DNA of 64,000 bases from contig NZ_CP035807.1 in the NCBI RefSeq assembly GCF_008329945.1, positions 3,596,001-3,660,000 of the forward strand. Direction: 5' to 3'. Below the pieces are notes generated by a model. The model was not told the origin of the DNA and did not search any database. It saw only the letters and a list, made by a program, of their open reading frames with translations. This DNA is from Thiospirochaeta perfilievii (GTDB lineage Bacteria; Spirochaetota; Spirochaetia; DSM-2461). Below are positions 16,459 through 25,089 of this stretch, piece by piece (the first letter of the stretch is position 1; every line of letters starts with the position of its first letter). The position numbers and the translations under genes are program-made.

Positions 16459-17649
16459 ATGGAGATGGAAGAGTTCTTAATATCAAAAGGTGTGCCAAAT
16501 CATAAAATTGTATTTTTTAAATATTGGATCGATTCATATATAAGTTTTATCTCAACAAATAAAAACGTTAATGATAATGTATTTTTTAGTAAATTGGACC
16601 TTACAAGTCCAGCTTGGAAAATATCCCAAGCAAGATTGGCTATAAAATATTATAAGGATTATTCAAATAAAATAGAGAAAAATGATTCAACATGGGATGA
16701 AATCCTATTAAGACTTAAAAATGAATTAACACTTCAGCATAAGTCATTAAATACAAATAAAGTTTATATCTATTGGCTTAAGGATTTTATAAAATATATA
16801 GGAAAGAAGCCAGCAATACACATAAAAGAGCATGATATAAAGCAGTATTTATCATACTTAGCGTCAAGAAGACATGTTTCTGCAGCAACACAACAACAAG
16901 CTTTTAATGCTCTGTTATTTAGTTGTAGATTTATATTAAATATTGAAATAAACGAACTAGTCTCAGTTGTTCGGTCAAAAGCAAAAAAGAAATTACCAGT
17001 TGTACTTACAGTAACAGAAATAAAAGAAATTTTTAATCATATGGAGAAAAATAAACTGTTAATGGTTCAATTGATCTATGGAGCAGGTCTAAGACTTAAT
17101 GAGTGCTTAAACCTTAGAATTAAAGATATTGATTTTAGTCGATCAATAATAATTGTAAGATCTGGGAAGGGAGATAAGGATCGTGAAACTCTATTACCTG
17201 GGTTTTTGACAACTTATCTACAAAACCATATAAGTAGTATTAAAAAGTTATATTTAGATGATAGACATAATATGGTCAATGGAGTTATTCTGCCTGGGGC
17301 CCTTGAAAAAAAGTTCCCAAATGCAGGGAAAGAGTGGTCATGGTTTTGGGTATTTCCTGCAAGTAAGTTATCAGTAGATCCCTTAACAAATACAGTTCGT
17401 AGGTATCATATATATCCAAGTACACTACAAAAATCTTTTAAAGATGCATTAAAAAGATCATTAGTACCAAAGGTAGCATCAATTCATACCCTAAGACACA
17501 GTTTTGCAACTCATCTAATAGAGAACGGATATGATATTCGTACAGTGCAGGAACTCCTTGGTCACAACGATATAAGTACAACAATGATTTATACCCATGT
17601 TGCAACCAAGAATAAACTAGGTGTAATTAGTCCTTTTGATAGGTTATAA
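16459..17649 (+). CDS. intI: Integron integrase IntI (tyrosine recombinase)
   Basis: A 396-residue tyrosine recombinase. It has the catalytic set Arg212 (GAGLRLNE), Lys237/240 (SGKGDKDR), His343 and Arg346 (HTLRHSF), His369 (LLGHNDI) and Tyr378 (MIYTH). Between the Lys and the HxxR box lies the extra block of about residues 268-320 (VNGVILPGALEKKFP, KEWSWFWVFPA, RRYHIYPS). This block distinguishes IntI from XerC/D and is needed to bind folded attC. The N-terminal SAM-like DNA-binding domain covers residues ~80-165. The ATG follows AAGGGGGG. The gene diverges from the minus-strand cassettes, the classical integron layout. All key residues are present, so it is probably active. Confidence 0.95.
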   Translation: MEMEEFLISKGVPNHKIVFFKYWIDSYISFISTNKNVNDNVFFSKLDLTSPAWKISQARLAIKYYKDYSNKIEKNDSTWDEILLRLKNELTLQHKSLNTNKVYIYWLKDFIKYIGKKPAIHIKEHDIKQYLSYLASRRHVSAATQQQAFNALLFSCRFILNIEINELVSVVRSKAKKKLPVVLTVTEIKEIFNHMEKNKLLMVQLIYGAGLRLNECLNLRIKDIDFSRSIIIVRSGKGDKDRETLLPGFLTTYLQNHISSIKKLYLDDRHNMVNGVILPGALEKKFPNAGKEWSWFWVFPASKLSVDPLTNTVRRYHIYPSTLQKSFKDALKRSLVPKVASIHTLRHSFATHLIENGYDIRTVQELLGHNDISTTMIYTHVATKNKLGVISPFDRL

Positions 17650-17657
17650 TGAAAAGT

Positions 17658-18422
17658 CTATATATTTTTCTTTCTTCTAAAAAGTGTATATATGGAGGTA
17701 ATCACTAAAATAACAATTGAAAAAATTGATACGACTATTATAGATTGGAATAATGGCTCAGTTGAACTTCTTTTAATAAATATGCCTAAATATGCCCATA
17801 TTACAACTAGGGCAAATGGGATATTATTATATTGAAGTAACATTAAAGTTGTAATTATTAAACCTATTATTATTAGTATAATTGTCCAAACTACTTCATT
17901 AAGTGGAGATCCGTCCCATCCTAATGTGACAAATAGTGCGGTAAAGTTTGCAATTGTTGCTATTGATATCCATCCCCAATATACACTGTTTGTAATAAAA
18001 AATATTTTTTTTAGTTTGCTCTTATTCATACTTTTTAAATGTCTATCGAATTTAAAGAGTGTATAAAACAATCCTATCATAATAATTAGGGATAATGGGA
18101 CTAGCCGATAATGCCATGATAAAATCCAAAGTATATTTAATATAAAATTTATTCCCAATAAAATATTAAAAGGAACAAGTTTTTTACTAGGGTCCTTAAG
18201 GGAGCTAGCTATATTAGAGAATACTAAAATTGTAAGTAGTATATATATAAGACCCCAGATGGAAAATGTTATACCAGCGGGAACAAATAAGTTAGGGATT
18301 AAATCTGAAAGCTCCCCTGTATTATAATTGTTTATTGGTAAAATGTTTGCTAAAGCATTAGTTAAGATTACTCCTACAAATAAGAGAAGGTTTACAATTG
18401 ATAAAATTTTACTATTCTTCAT
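17658..18422 (-). CDS. TspO/MBR-related tryptophan-rich sensory membrane protein
   Basis: A 254-residue integral membrane protein with about seven hydrophobic segments. The pattern 'ANILPINNYNTGELSD...NLFVPAGITFSIWGLIYILL' is typical of the longer TspO/MBR-like (tryptophan-rich sensory) proteins found in clostridia and spirochaetes. TspO proteins bind tetrapyrroles and hydrophobic ligands; the ligand here is unknown. It converges on intI, leaving eight bases between stops, and so marks the right edge of the integron. An AAAGGAG ribosome-binding site precedes the start. Confidence 0.75.
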   Translation of the reverse strand: MKNSKILSIVNLLLFVGVILTNALANILPINNYNTGELSDLIPNLFVPAGITFSIWGLIYILLTILVFSNIASSLKDPSKKLVPFNILLGINFILNILWILSWHYRLVPLSLIIMIGLFYTLFKFDRHLKSMNKSKLKKIFFITNSVYWGWISIATIANFTALFVTLGWDGSPLNEVVWTIILIIIGLIITTLMLLQYNNIPFALVVIWAYLGIFIKRSSTEPLFQSIIVVSIFSIVILVITSIYTLFRRKKNI

Positions 18423-18470
18423 TTTTATCTCCTTTTATTTTAAGTTTAACCTATCATGCAAGGATTTAAA

Positions 18471-18980
18471 CTAAATATTTTTTATATAGTTTAAAATATT
18501 AAACTTTTCTATTGGAAGATTATTTCTAAGGTATAGAGGATGATGAGGATGACCTTTTTTTGATATTTTTCCTATTGAATAGATCTTATTGTCTTCTAAG
18601 ATTTTACTTAAATCAAATAAACATCTTTTTAAATATTTTCTTTTTTCTATTAAGGTACCCCATGCAACCCAAATATCATAGGAGTTTCCCATAAGAAGTT
18701 CTGAAATAGCTTTTAAATTTTCTCTGTGGATTTTTAAGTCTATGTTTTTGTGTAATTTATTAGGGTCTGTTGCTCGCTGGGGATAAAGATTTATCATAAT
18801 CCAGGAGTCATAACCTAAGGAGAGAGCTCTACTTTTAACAACTCTCAGTGTATTATCAAGTTTGTAAGGTGTCGCAGTACTTGGGTTAACCCCAATACAA
18901 ACTAAAGGGTTTTTTCCTCTTTCTCCTAGGATATACCGGCTTTTATTGTTTAAGGTATTATTATATATCCAATTTCCCAC
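18471..18980 (-). CDS. DUF1643 family protein
   Basis: A 169-residue cytoplasmic protein with the DUF1643 signature: 'RYILGERGKNPLVCIGVNPS' at residues 15-34, followed by 'LDNTLRVVKSRALSLGYDSW', 'NLYPQRATDP' and 'HPHHPLYLR' near the C terminus. The biochemical function of the family is unknown. It follows rlmA by one base on the same strand, so the two are probably cotranscribed. Confidence 0.8.
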   Translation of the reverse strand: MGNWIYNNTLNNKSRYILGERGKNPLVCIGVNPSTATPYKLDNTLRVVKSRALSLGYDSWIMINLYPQRATDPNKLHKNIDLKIHRENLKAISELLMGNSYDIWVAWGTLIEKRKYLKRCLFDLSKILEDNKIYSIGKISKKGHPHHPLYLRNNLPIEKFNILNYIKNI

Positions 18981-18981
18981 T

Positions 18982-19806
18982 TTAAGTTACCTTCTTATAG
19001 ATATCAATTTTAAAATCGCTCTCAATTTCCCATGTAGATTTAGATAGCATAAACTCTAAGGCATCTTCTGATATTTTCCATCCAAATGGTGTCATATCTA
19101 AAAGGTTACGAACTATATTTTTTTCAGTTATCTTCATTGTATAGGTAAGATTATCACTAGATATCTTTTCAAAGTTTTCTGACTCATCTGATTTATTTGA
19201 AAGGTTTAAGACTTCCTTATATATTATCTCTCTTAACTGATATAAATGCCTTTCCCCAGGTGTTACTGTTATTAGATACCCACCCTTTTTTATTACTCTA
19301 TTTAACTCGGTTAAGGATGATGGGGCATATACTCTATACAGTAGATCGATAGAGTTATCTGCTATAGGTAATTCAAAAGCACTTGCTGTACAAAATTGTA
19401 TATTTTTATATCTTTTTGAACCATATTTAACAGCGATCTTAGAGATATCTACTCCATATATTGTATTGTGTTTATTAACGATGTTTTTATCTATTATTCC
19501 GGCATAGTACCCTTCTCCACAGCCTAAATCTAATATGTTTGCACCTGTAATGTTTTCCAATATACTATTTATTTTATCTGATAAGTTTAATGCAAGTCTT
19601 TTATAATATCCTGATTCAAGAAATTCACGTCTTGATAAAAGCATTTTTCTATTATCCCCTGGATCCTTTGTTTTTTTGCTTTTTATTGGCATTAAATTTA
19701 CATAACCCTCTTTTGCTATATCAAAGCTATGATTGTTGGTGCATTTGAATGTTGTATCTATTTTCTGTAAAGGTTTTTTACAGACTGGGCATGTATAAAT
19801 TATCAT
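18982..19806 (-). CDS. rlmA: 23S rRNA (guanine-N1) methyltransferase RlmA-like
   Basis: A 274-residue protein with the RlmA layout: an N-terminal zinc site Cys6, Cys9, Cys22, His26 (CPVCKKPL...CTNNH), the 'GYVNLMP' linker, 'DPGDNRKMLLSRREFLESGYY' and a Rossmann SAM site ILDLGCGEGYY near residue 94. C-terminal 'MTPFGWKIS' also matches. It methylates N1 of a guanine in helix 35 of 23S rRNA (G745 or G748 depending on subgroup, which I cannot decide). It sits one base upstream of the DUF1643 gene. Confidence 0.88.
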   Translation of the reverse strand: MIIYTCPVCKKPLQKIDTTFKCTNNHSFDIAKEGYVNLMPIKSKKTKDPGDNRKMLLSRREFLESGYYKRLALNLSDKINSILENITGANILDLGCGEGYYAGIIDKNIVNKHNTIYGVDISKIAVKYGSKRYKNIQFCTASAFELPIADNSIDLLYRVYAPSSLTELNRVIKKGGYLITVTPGERHLYQLREIIYKEVLNLSNKSDESENFEKISSDNLTYTMKITEKNIVRNLLDMTPFGWKISEDALEFMLSKSTWEIESDFKIDIYKKVT

Positions 19807-20009
19807 CTATGTACTCCATACAGATTAACTTTACTCTTTTTACCCCTTAGGGATAGTTCTTTATACTCTGTAATATGAAATTTATCTATAGGTTTTAGTG
19901 AGTTAATAATTCACCCTTTGTTGATAAAATTCCAGAAGTTAGATCAATAAAGAATTAATTTGATATATGTTTGATTATTATTCCTATGAATAAACATATT
20001 AACCCACCA

Positions 20010-20147
20010 TTAGTTTTTAAAAAAAGGACTACTAATAATGCTTTGATATGTTATTAGATAAGTAAAAATAGAACAAGTTACAAAAGATATGGTTCCAACT
20101 AATATAAGATGTCTTAATTGTTGTTTTAATAACTCTCCATTTATCAT
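20010..20147 (-). CDS. Small membrane peptide coupled to the radical SAM gene
   Basis: ATG at 20147 overlaps the TGA of the upstream radical SAM gene (ATGA), a classic coupled start. The 45-residue product has one hydrophobic segment ('LILVGTISFVTCSIFTYLIT'). If the T7 run just before the stop were six bases long, the frame would continue to 19955 with a second hydrophobic segment (LICLFIGIIIKHIS). So either the gene is a real small membrane protein or it is a longer one with a one-base frameshift. I do not recognise the family. The remaining 19807-19954 holds nothing I can name. Confidence 0.4.
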   Translation of the reverse strand: MINGELLKQQLRHLILVGTISFVTCSIFTYLITYQSIISSPFFKN

Positions 20148-21640
20148 TTTAAATCATTAAAGAAATATGCATGATTTGCATTAAAAATTGGTGGTGTTCT
20201 ATTAAGTATAGCTTTAATCTTTTCTTTTTGTTTCAACTCTTTTTTTAAGAAATCTCTAATATTTTTTCTGTTCCATCCCTTAGGATGGTTAAACCCAGAA
20301 TATAGTGTTAGATCCGCATCTGAGAAATTATATGTATCCTGCTGCCTTGATATTTCGCTGTTAATTGGTAGATTAAATATTGCCATATTTAAATATGTAA
20401 TATAACTATGAAATTTAATTAAAAAATCCATTGTCTTTATTGCAGATTTATAATCCTCAGCAGGAGTTCCAAATAGTATATAAATAAATGTTTTAATTCC
20501 AGCCTCTTTAAGATTTTTAAGAATTATAACTACATCCTGGAGTTCTATCCCTTTGTTCATACTATCTAAAACTTTTTGATCCCCAGACTCTAGTCCAAGT
20601 TTTAACATAAAACAGCCCTTTGTTTTTAGTTTTTTACAAAAGTCTAAATCCTTTAGGTTTGAATAAAATTTAGTAAATCCATACCATGGAATACTATTGT
20701 TAGACTCTGTTATTGCTTTTAATACAGATGGATTTATCTCATTGTCTAAGAAGTGGAAGAGTGTGGGTTTGTATCTTTTTGCTAAGTATGCCATCTCTTC
20801 TATTACTTTTGCGGTTTTTTTTGCTATAAATGGGTTATCTTCAGCCTTTTCCGGGCAAAAAGTACACTTTTTCCAACTACAGCCTAGGGAGCCACTTATT
20901 GGAATTATTCTACCAGGGGAGTAGTATTTATAAAAATCTGTGAAATCATAGTCAGGTTTTAAGGATATTAGTTTTTCTCTATTTGGCTCAATATTTAGAT
21001 ACTCTAAGAGTTGAACTTCCCCAGGACCAATAAAGATTTCATCTACTACACTATTAAACGGATCATCCCAATAGGGTGATTTTACCCATGATGTAATTAG
21101 TCCTCCACCTATAATTATTTTAATATGTGGATAGTTATCCTTTAGATAACCTATTAATGAAAATGTACAAACTGCCTGATTTAAATATTGTAGTGAAATC
21201 CCAATATTTTTAATGTTAGAGTTATCTAACAGTTTTGGTAATCTATTTTTATAATACTCATAAAAGGGATTGTCCTTATAATTTTTAGCAGCCTTAAGAA
21301 GGTCTAAACTTTTTAGGGAGTCATAATCACTACTTAAAAAGTTAGCCATAGTAATAGTGCTTTTATTATCTAAAGTATTGTTTAATCCCCTAGTCAGTTC
21401 AGCGATTACTTTTATATAGGTATCGAAGTTTTTATACCCCTTTGATGTGGTAATTAGGTCGCGATTATGTCTTTTTTTAGGGTTATCTTTAAAGTAAATA
21501 TCAAGTAAGAACTCCTGTCCTTCGTAGTTCATATCAACAATTTTATAATCAACATTATGGGCTTTTAATACGGCTCCTAATATTGGTAAACCACCTGGTG
21601 GTTCACAAGCTTTAGCCACTGGTGGGAAAATTAATAACAT
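20144..21640 (-). CDS. Radical SAM protein with N-terminal cobalamin-binding-like domain
   Basis: A 498-residue protein. The N terminus ('LLIFPPVAKACEPPGGLPIL', then a 'IIIGGGLITSW' strand near 175) resembles B12-binding domains of B12-dependent radical SAM enzymes. The cluster motif is GCSWKKCTFC near residue 254, a CX4CX2C spacing instead of CX3CX2C. It is followed by 'FLDNEINP', 'LKLGLESG' and 'IYILFGTPAED', typical radical SAM barrel strands. The substrate is unknown. The gene stands alone apart from the tiny ATGA-coupled frame downstream; upstream is the ilvC terminator. Confidence 0.8.
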   Translation of the reverse strand: MLLIFPPVAKACEPPGGLPILGAVLKAHNVDYKIVDMNYEGQEFLLDIYFKDNPKKRHNRDLITTSKGYKNFDTYIKVIAELTRGLNNTLDNKSTITMANFLSSDYDSLKSLDLLKAAKNYKDNPFYEYYKNRLPKLLDNSNIKNIGISLQYLNQAVCTFSLIGYLKDNYPHIKIIIGGGLITSWVKSPYWDDPFNSVVDEIFIGPGEVQLLEYLNIEPNREKLISLKPDYDFTDFYKYYSPGRIIPISGSLGCSWKKCTFCPEKAEDNPFIAKKTAKVIEEMAYLAKRYKPTLFHFLDNEINPSVLKAITESNNSIPWYGFTKFYSNLKDLDFCKKLKTKGCFMLKLGLESGDQKVLDSMNKGIELQDVVIILKNLKEAGIKTFIYILFGTPAEDYKSAIKTMDFLIKFHSYITYLNMAIFNLPINSEISRQQDTYNFSDADLTLYSGFNHPKGWNRKNIRDFLKKELKQKEKIKAILNRTPPIFNANHAYFFNDLK

Positions 21641-21660
21641 AATTTAATATATAATAATGA

Positions 21661-21697
21661 TAAAAAAAAGCTACTAGGATTAAACCTAGTAGCTTAT
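21661..21697 (-). terminator. Intrinsic terminator of ilvC
   Basis: On the minus strand AAGCTACTAGG pairs perfectly with CCTAGTAGCTT across a six-base loop and is followed by a T-run (TTTTTTTT). It lies 19 bases after the ilvC stop. Confidence 0.9.
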
Positions 21698-21715
21698 TCA
21701 TGTACTGTATAATAT

Positions 21716-23182
21716 TTAAAGTATTGACTTCATTGCAGTCATATAACCTCTTAGCTTATCTCCAACAATTTCAACTGGATGATTTCTAACAGCTTTATTT
21801 ACTTCAATTAATTTTACATTATCTACACCATTATCTCTATTGTCTAAACCTTTACCAATAACAGATAGGTCAATTTTTTTCATAAAGTCACCTAATAGAG
21901 GTTCACAAGCATTTGCAAAAAGATAACAACCATACTCTGCTGTATCAGATATTACAACATTCATTTCGTAAAGTTTCTTTCTTGCAATTGTATTCGCAAT
22001 AAGAGGAGTTTCATGTAGTGATTCATAGTAGGCAGACTCTGCAATAATTCCGGAGTTAGTCATAGCTTCAAATGCTAATTCAACTCCTGCTTTAACCATT
22101 GCTACCATTAGGATACCTTTATCATAGAACTCCTGTTCAGTTATCTCCATATCTCCAGATGTTGCTTTTTCAAATGCAGTCTCACCTGTAGCCTTTCTCC
22201 ACCCTAATAGGTTAACATCATCATTAGCCCAGTCTTCCATCATAGTTTTAGAGAAGTGACCACTAATAATATCATCCATATGTTTATTAAATAGATCCCT
22301 CATTATCTCCTTTAACTCAACAGATAAGTCATAAGCTTTAATTTTAGCTGGGTTCGAAAGTCTATCCATCATGTTAGTAATACCACCATGTTTTAACCCT
22401 TCTGTTATAGCTTCCCAACCATACTGAATAAACTTAGAAGAGTAACCTTCATCCATTCCCTCTTCAATCATTTTATTATAACAAAGGATGGAACCAACTT
22501 GTAACATACCACAAAGGATAGTTTGTTCACCCATTAAATCTGATTTAACTTCTGCTACAAAAGATGACTGTAGACAACCTGCTCTATCTCCACCTGTTCC
22601 TGCAGCGTAGGCTTTTGCAATATCCCATCCGTCCCCATTAGGGTCATTCTCTCTATGTACTGCAATTAGTGTAGGAACACCAAAACCACGTTTATACTCT
22701 TCTCTAACCTCAGTTCCAGGGGATTTAGGTGCAACCATAATAACAGTTAAGTCTTCTCTTATTTGCATTCCCTCTTCTACAATATTAAAACCATGGGAAT
22801 ATGCTAGAGTTGCCCCTTTTTTCATTAAAGGCATTACTGCAGATACAACATTTGAGTGTTGTTTATCTGGAGTAAGGTTAATAACTAAATCAGCAGTTGG
22901 TAACATTTGGTCATATGTTCCTACTTTAAAACCATTTTCACTAGCATTTAAAAATGATTGTCTCTTTTCTGTTATTGCTGCTGCTCTTAGGGTATATGAA
23001 ACATCTAACCCACTATCTCTAAGATTTAGTCCCTGGTTTAGACCCTGAGCACCACAACCTACTATAACAATTTTTTTGCCTTTAAGCTTTTCAACTCCGT
23101 TGAATTCTGATCTATCCATGAATCGGCATTGGCCTAACTCATTTAACTGTAATCTTAACGGTAATGTATTAAAATAATTCAT
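21716..23182 (-). CDS. ilvC: Ketol-acid reductoisomerase, class II (large form)
   Basis: A 488-residue KARI of the long, E. coli-like class (about 490 residues, against about 330 for class I). The NADPH-binding glycine motif '[16 protein letters not shown]' lies near residue 40, and '[13 protein letters not shown]' and '[19 protein letters not shown]' follow. The metal-binding region '[17 protein letters not shown]' is duplicated in form in the C-terminal knotted domain ('[12 protein letters not shown]'). It converts acetolactate to dihydroxyisovalerate in valine, leucine and isoleucine synthesis. It is monocistronic here, with its own promoter and terminator; no other ilv genes are in the window. 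Confidence 0.96.
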   Translation of the reverse strand: MNYFNTLPLRLQLNELGQCRFMDRSEFNGVEKLKGKKIVIVGCGAQGLNQGLNLRDSGLDVSYTLRAAAITEKRQSFLNASENGFKVGTYDQMLPTADLVINLTPDKQHSNVVSAVMPLMKKGATLAYSHGFNIVEEGMQIREDLTVIMVAPKSPGTEVREEYKRGFGVPTLIAVHRENDPNGDGWDIAKAYAAGTGGDRAGCLQSSFVAEVKSDLMGEQTILCGMLQVGSILCYNKMIEEGMDEGYSSKFIQYGWEAITEGLKHGGITNMMDRLSNPAKIKAYDLSVELKEIMRDLFNKHMDDIISGHFSKTMMEDWANDDVNLLGWRKATGETAFEKATSGDMEITEQEFYDKGILMVAMVKAGVELAFEAMTNSGIIAESAYYESLHETPLIANTIARKKLYEMNVVISDTAEYGCYLFANACEPLLGDFMKKIDLSVIGKGLDNRDNGVDNVKLIEVNKAVRNHPVEIVGDKLRGYMTAMKSIL

Positions 23183-23204
23183 AATTTAATCTCCTAATGT
23201 GAAT

Positions 23205-23233
23205 ATAATATTATACTTCAAATGGTGACTCAA
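23205..23233 (-). promoter_or_regulatory. ilvC promoter
   Basis: On the minus strand TTGAGT (23233-23228) and TATTAT (23210-23205) are 17 bases apart. The -10 lies about 23 bases before the ATG, so the leader is short and no long riboswitch or attenuator fits. Confidence 0.5.
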
Positions 23234-23331
23234 TAGATTAAACCCTGTTTCCTAGTGCTATATTAGAAAGACATGATTCCACTTAATGCAACACTAGATT
23301 ATTTTTATCCCTGTAATCGGTATTTATATTA

Positions 23332-24765
23332 CTATTTTAAATATTCAACCAGTTCAATCATATCTTTTGATGGTTTTTTAGTGAATAAACTTACAATAAT
23401 TATAGAGATAAATGAGAGAATAAACCCGGGTAATAGCTCATAGAAGTACTCACCATCAATTTTAATATAGTTTTTTACAATAAAAATTGTAGCTGCTCCA
23501 ACTAATATTCCTGTAATGGCTCCAGCCTTTGTCGTATTTTTCCACAGAAGAGATAAAATAATTATGGGACCAAAGGCTGCTCCAAAACCACCCCATGCAT
23601 AACCTACCATAGATAAAATAGATCCTTTGTCATTAAAAGCTATTAAAAAAGCAATTAGAGCAAAACCTAAAACACCAAAACGACTAATCCAAGCCTTCTC
23701 CTTTTCACCCCTTTTAGAAAAGAATGGTATATCTTCAGTTAAAGATGATGTTAGAACTAAGAGTTGAGAGTCTGCTGTAGACATTACTGCTGCAAGGACA
23801 GCAGCTAATACAAAACCAGAAAATAGTGGATGGAAAAGAGCTGTACTTAGAGCTAAAAATATACGTTCTGAATTTTCTGCTACACCATCTAGTGGGATTA
23901 TAGCATTATAACCTATACCAATAAGACCTATTGTTATGGAGAATATTAGGGATATTACCATCCAACTAACTCCAATTCTTCTAGCTTTTGGTACTGATTT
24001 AACACTATCTATTCCAATAAACCTAGATAAAATATGTGGTTGACCAAAGTATCCAAAACCCCAGGCCATAAGAGAAGCTCCAGTTATTATTGTAGTTTTA
24101 AATGTAAAGGCGTTTGTATTAACACTTTTTATAAGTTCAGTATTATTAGTAATATAATTAAAACCCAATATTACTGTAAAAACTAGAGCTGTTAACATTA
24201 ATAGTCCTTGAATTAAATCTGTCCAACAAACAGCCATATATCCACCTAAAAATGTATATGATACAACTACAAGAGTTGTTATTATCAAAGCAACACTTTT
24301 TGAAGCGTTAAATGTATATGAAAATAGTAGAGTGCCCCCCTTTAAGCCTGATGCTACATATAGTGTAAAAAATATCATTATTACAACTGTTGAGAAAATC
24401 TTTAAAATATTACGACTATCCTCAAATCTATTAGATAGATAAGAAGGTATAGTTACAGCGTCTAATTTTTCAGTAATGACCCTTAGTTTACCTGCAACTA
24501 ATAACCAATTTAGATAAGCTCCAATTGTCAGACCTAGGGAGATCCAGACACCTTCTACAAGACCACTTGCATATACAGCTCCTGGAAGTCCTAACAATAG
24601 CCAACTAGACATATCAGAGGCCCCAGCGCTTATAGAAGTAACAAATGGTCCTAAAGATCTACCTCCTATTATAAAATCCTTATTGTTTTTTGTATTTTTC
24701 AATGAAATATACCCAATAAATAACATAAGACATAGATAAATTCCAAACTGTATAATATTTAACAT
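23332..24765 (-). CDS. putP: Sodium/proline symporter PutP
   Basis: A 477-residue membrane protein of the SSS family with about 13 segments. The sequence 'LGPFVTSISAGASDMSSWLLLGLPGAVY' near residue 40 carries the Na+/proline site of PutP, and 'SADSQLLVLTSSLTEDI' near 330 carries the second Na+ site. It imports proline with Na+. An ARG-box-like palindrome lies 67 bases upstream, and a polar amino-acid ABC operon diverges on the other side. A strong AAAGGAG ribosome-binding site precedes the start. Confidence 0.92.
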   Translation of the reverse strand: MLNIIQFGIYLCLMLFIGYISLKNTKNNKDFIIGGRSLGPFVTSISAGASDMSSWLLLGLPGAVYASGLVEGVWISLGLTIGAYLNWLLVAGKLRVITEKLDAVTIPSYLSNRFEDSRNILKIFSTVVIMIFFTLYVASGLKGGTLLFSYTFNASKSVALIITTLVVVSYTFLGGYMAVCWTDLIQGLLMLTALVFTVILGFNYITNNTELIKSVNTNAFTFKTTIITGASLMAWGFGYFGQPHILSRFIGIDSVKSVPKARRIGVSWMVISLIFSITIGLIGIGYNAIIPLDGVAENSERIFLALSTALFHPLFSGFVLAAVLAAVMSTADSQLLVLTSSLTEDIPFFSKRGEKEKAWISRFGVLGFALIAFLIAFNDKGSILSMVGYAWGGFGAAFGPIIILSLLWKNTTKAGAITGILVGAATIFIVKNYIKIDGEYFYELLPGFILSFISIIIVSLFTKKPSKDMIELVEYLK

Positions 24766-24831
24766 ATTATCTCCTTTTCATATTTTAAATGTATATTACT
24801 AGGCTAAAAAAGTATTTACAACCTAATAAAA

Positions 24832-24845
24832 TGAATAAATATTCA
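24832..24845. promoter_or_regulatory. ARG-box-like palindrome
   Basis: TGAATAAATATTCA matches the ArgR/AhrC half-operator consensus (TGAAT-four A/T-ATTCA) exactly. It sits in the 324-bp divergent region between putP and the amino-acid ABC operon, 67 bases from the putP start. The rest of that region is AT-rich with one clear promoter at 25035. Confidence 0.45.
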
Positions 24846-25034
24846 CTAAAACACAATGTTTTTATTTTTTTTCACAATTATTAATCATACAATAATGTAG
24901 GTTTAAAACTTAATTTTCCGTTAAATAGATTTTTATTTAAAATAATAAAGGTAAATCATTTATAACATTTTAAATATTACGAAAAACATTTCTAAGAGCT
25001 ACATATATGTTAGGTTCCCTATATATAGGATAAT

Positions 25035-25063
25035 TTGACTCTAGTTTTTTATTGATATAAGAT
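25035..25063 (+). promoter_or_regulatory. Promoter of the amino-acid ABC operon
   Basis: TTGACT (25035-25040) and TAAGAT (25058-25063) are 17 bases apart, 26 bases before the ATG at 25090, with AAAAGGAG between. Confidence 0.65.
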
Positions 25064-25089
25064 AAATTTGAAATTAAAAGGAGTAAATA

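Larger units (their letters stand above)
6957..17649. mobile_element. Chromosomal integron: cassette array plus intI
   Basis: This is the full platform: 15 attC-like sites between 6962 and 14345, cassette genes on the minus strand, and the integron-type integrase diverging from the array at 16459. The AAC core positions are 6962, 7361, 7760, 8159, 8557, 8956, 9355, 10315, 10714, 11113, 11512, 13043, 13442 (here AACA), 13841 and 14222. Every site has a left arm like ATAACG-x2-3-CATTTAAC and a right arm GTTCAAATG-TTTGTTAT that pair except for one extra C in the right arm. This R-L-L-R design with an extrahelical base defines attC. Each attC lies just 3' of the leftward gene it serves. Confidence 0.85.

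Noticed and set aside
23183-23331. Riboswitch or attenuator in front of ilvC
   Set aside because: The likely -10 is only about 23 bases from the ATG, and no Ile/Leu/Val-rich leader peptide or T-box-like sequence is seen.
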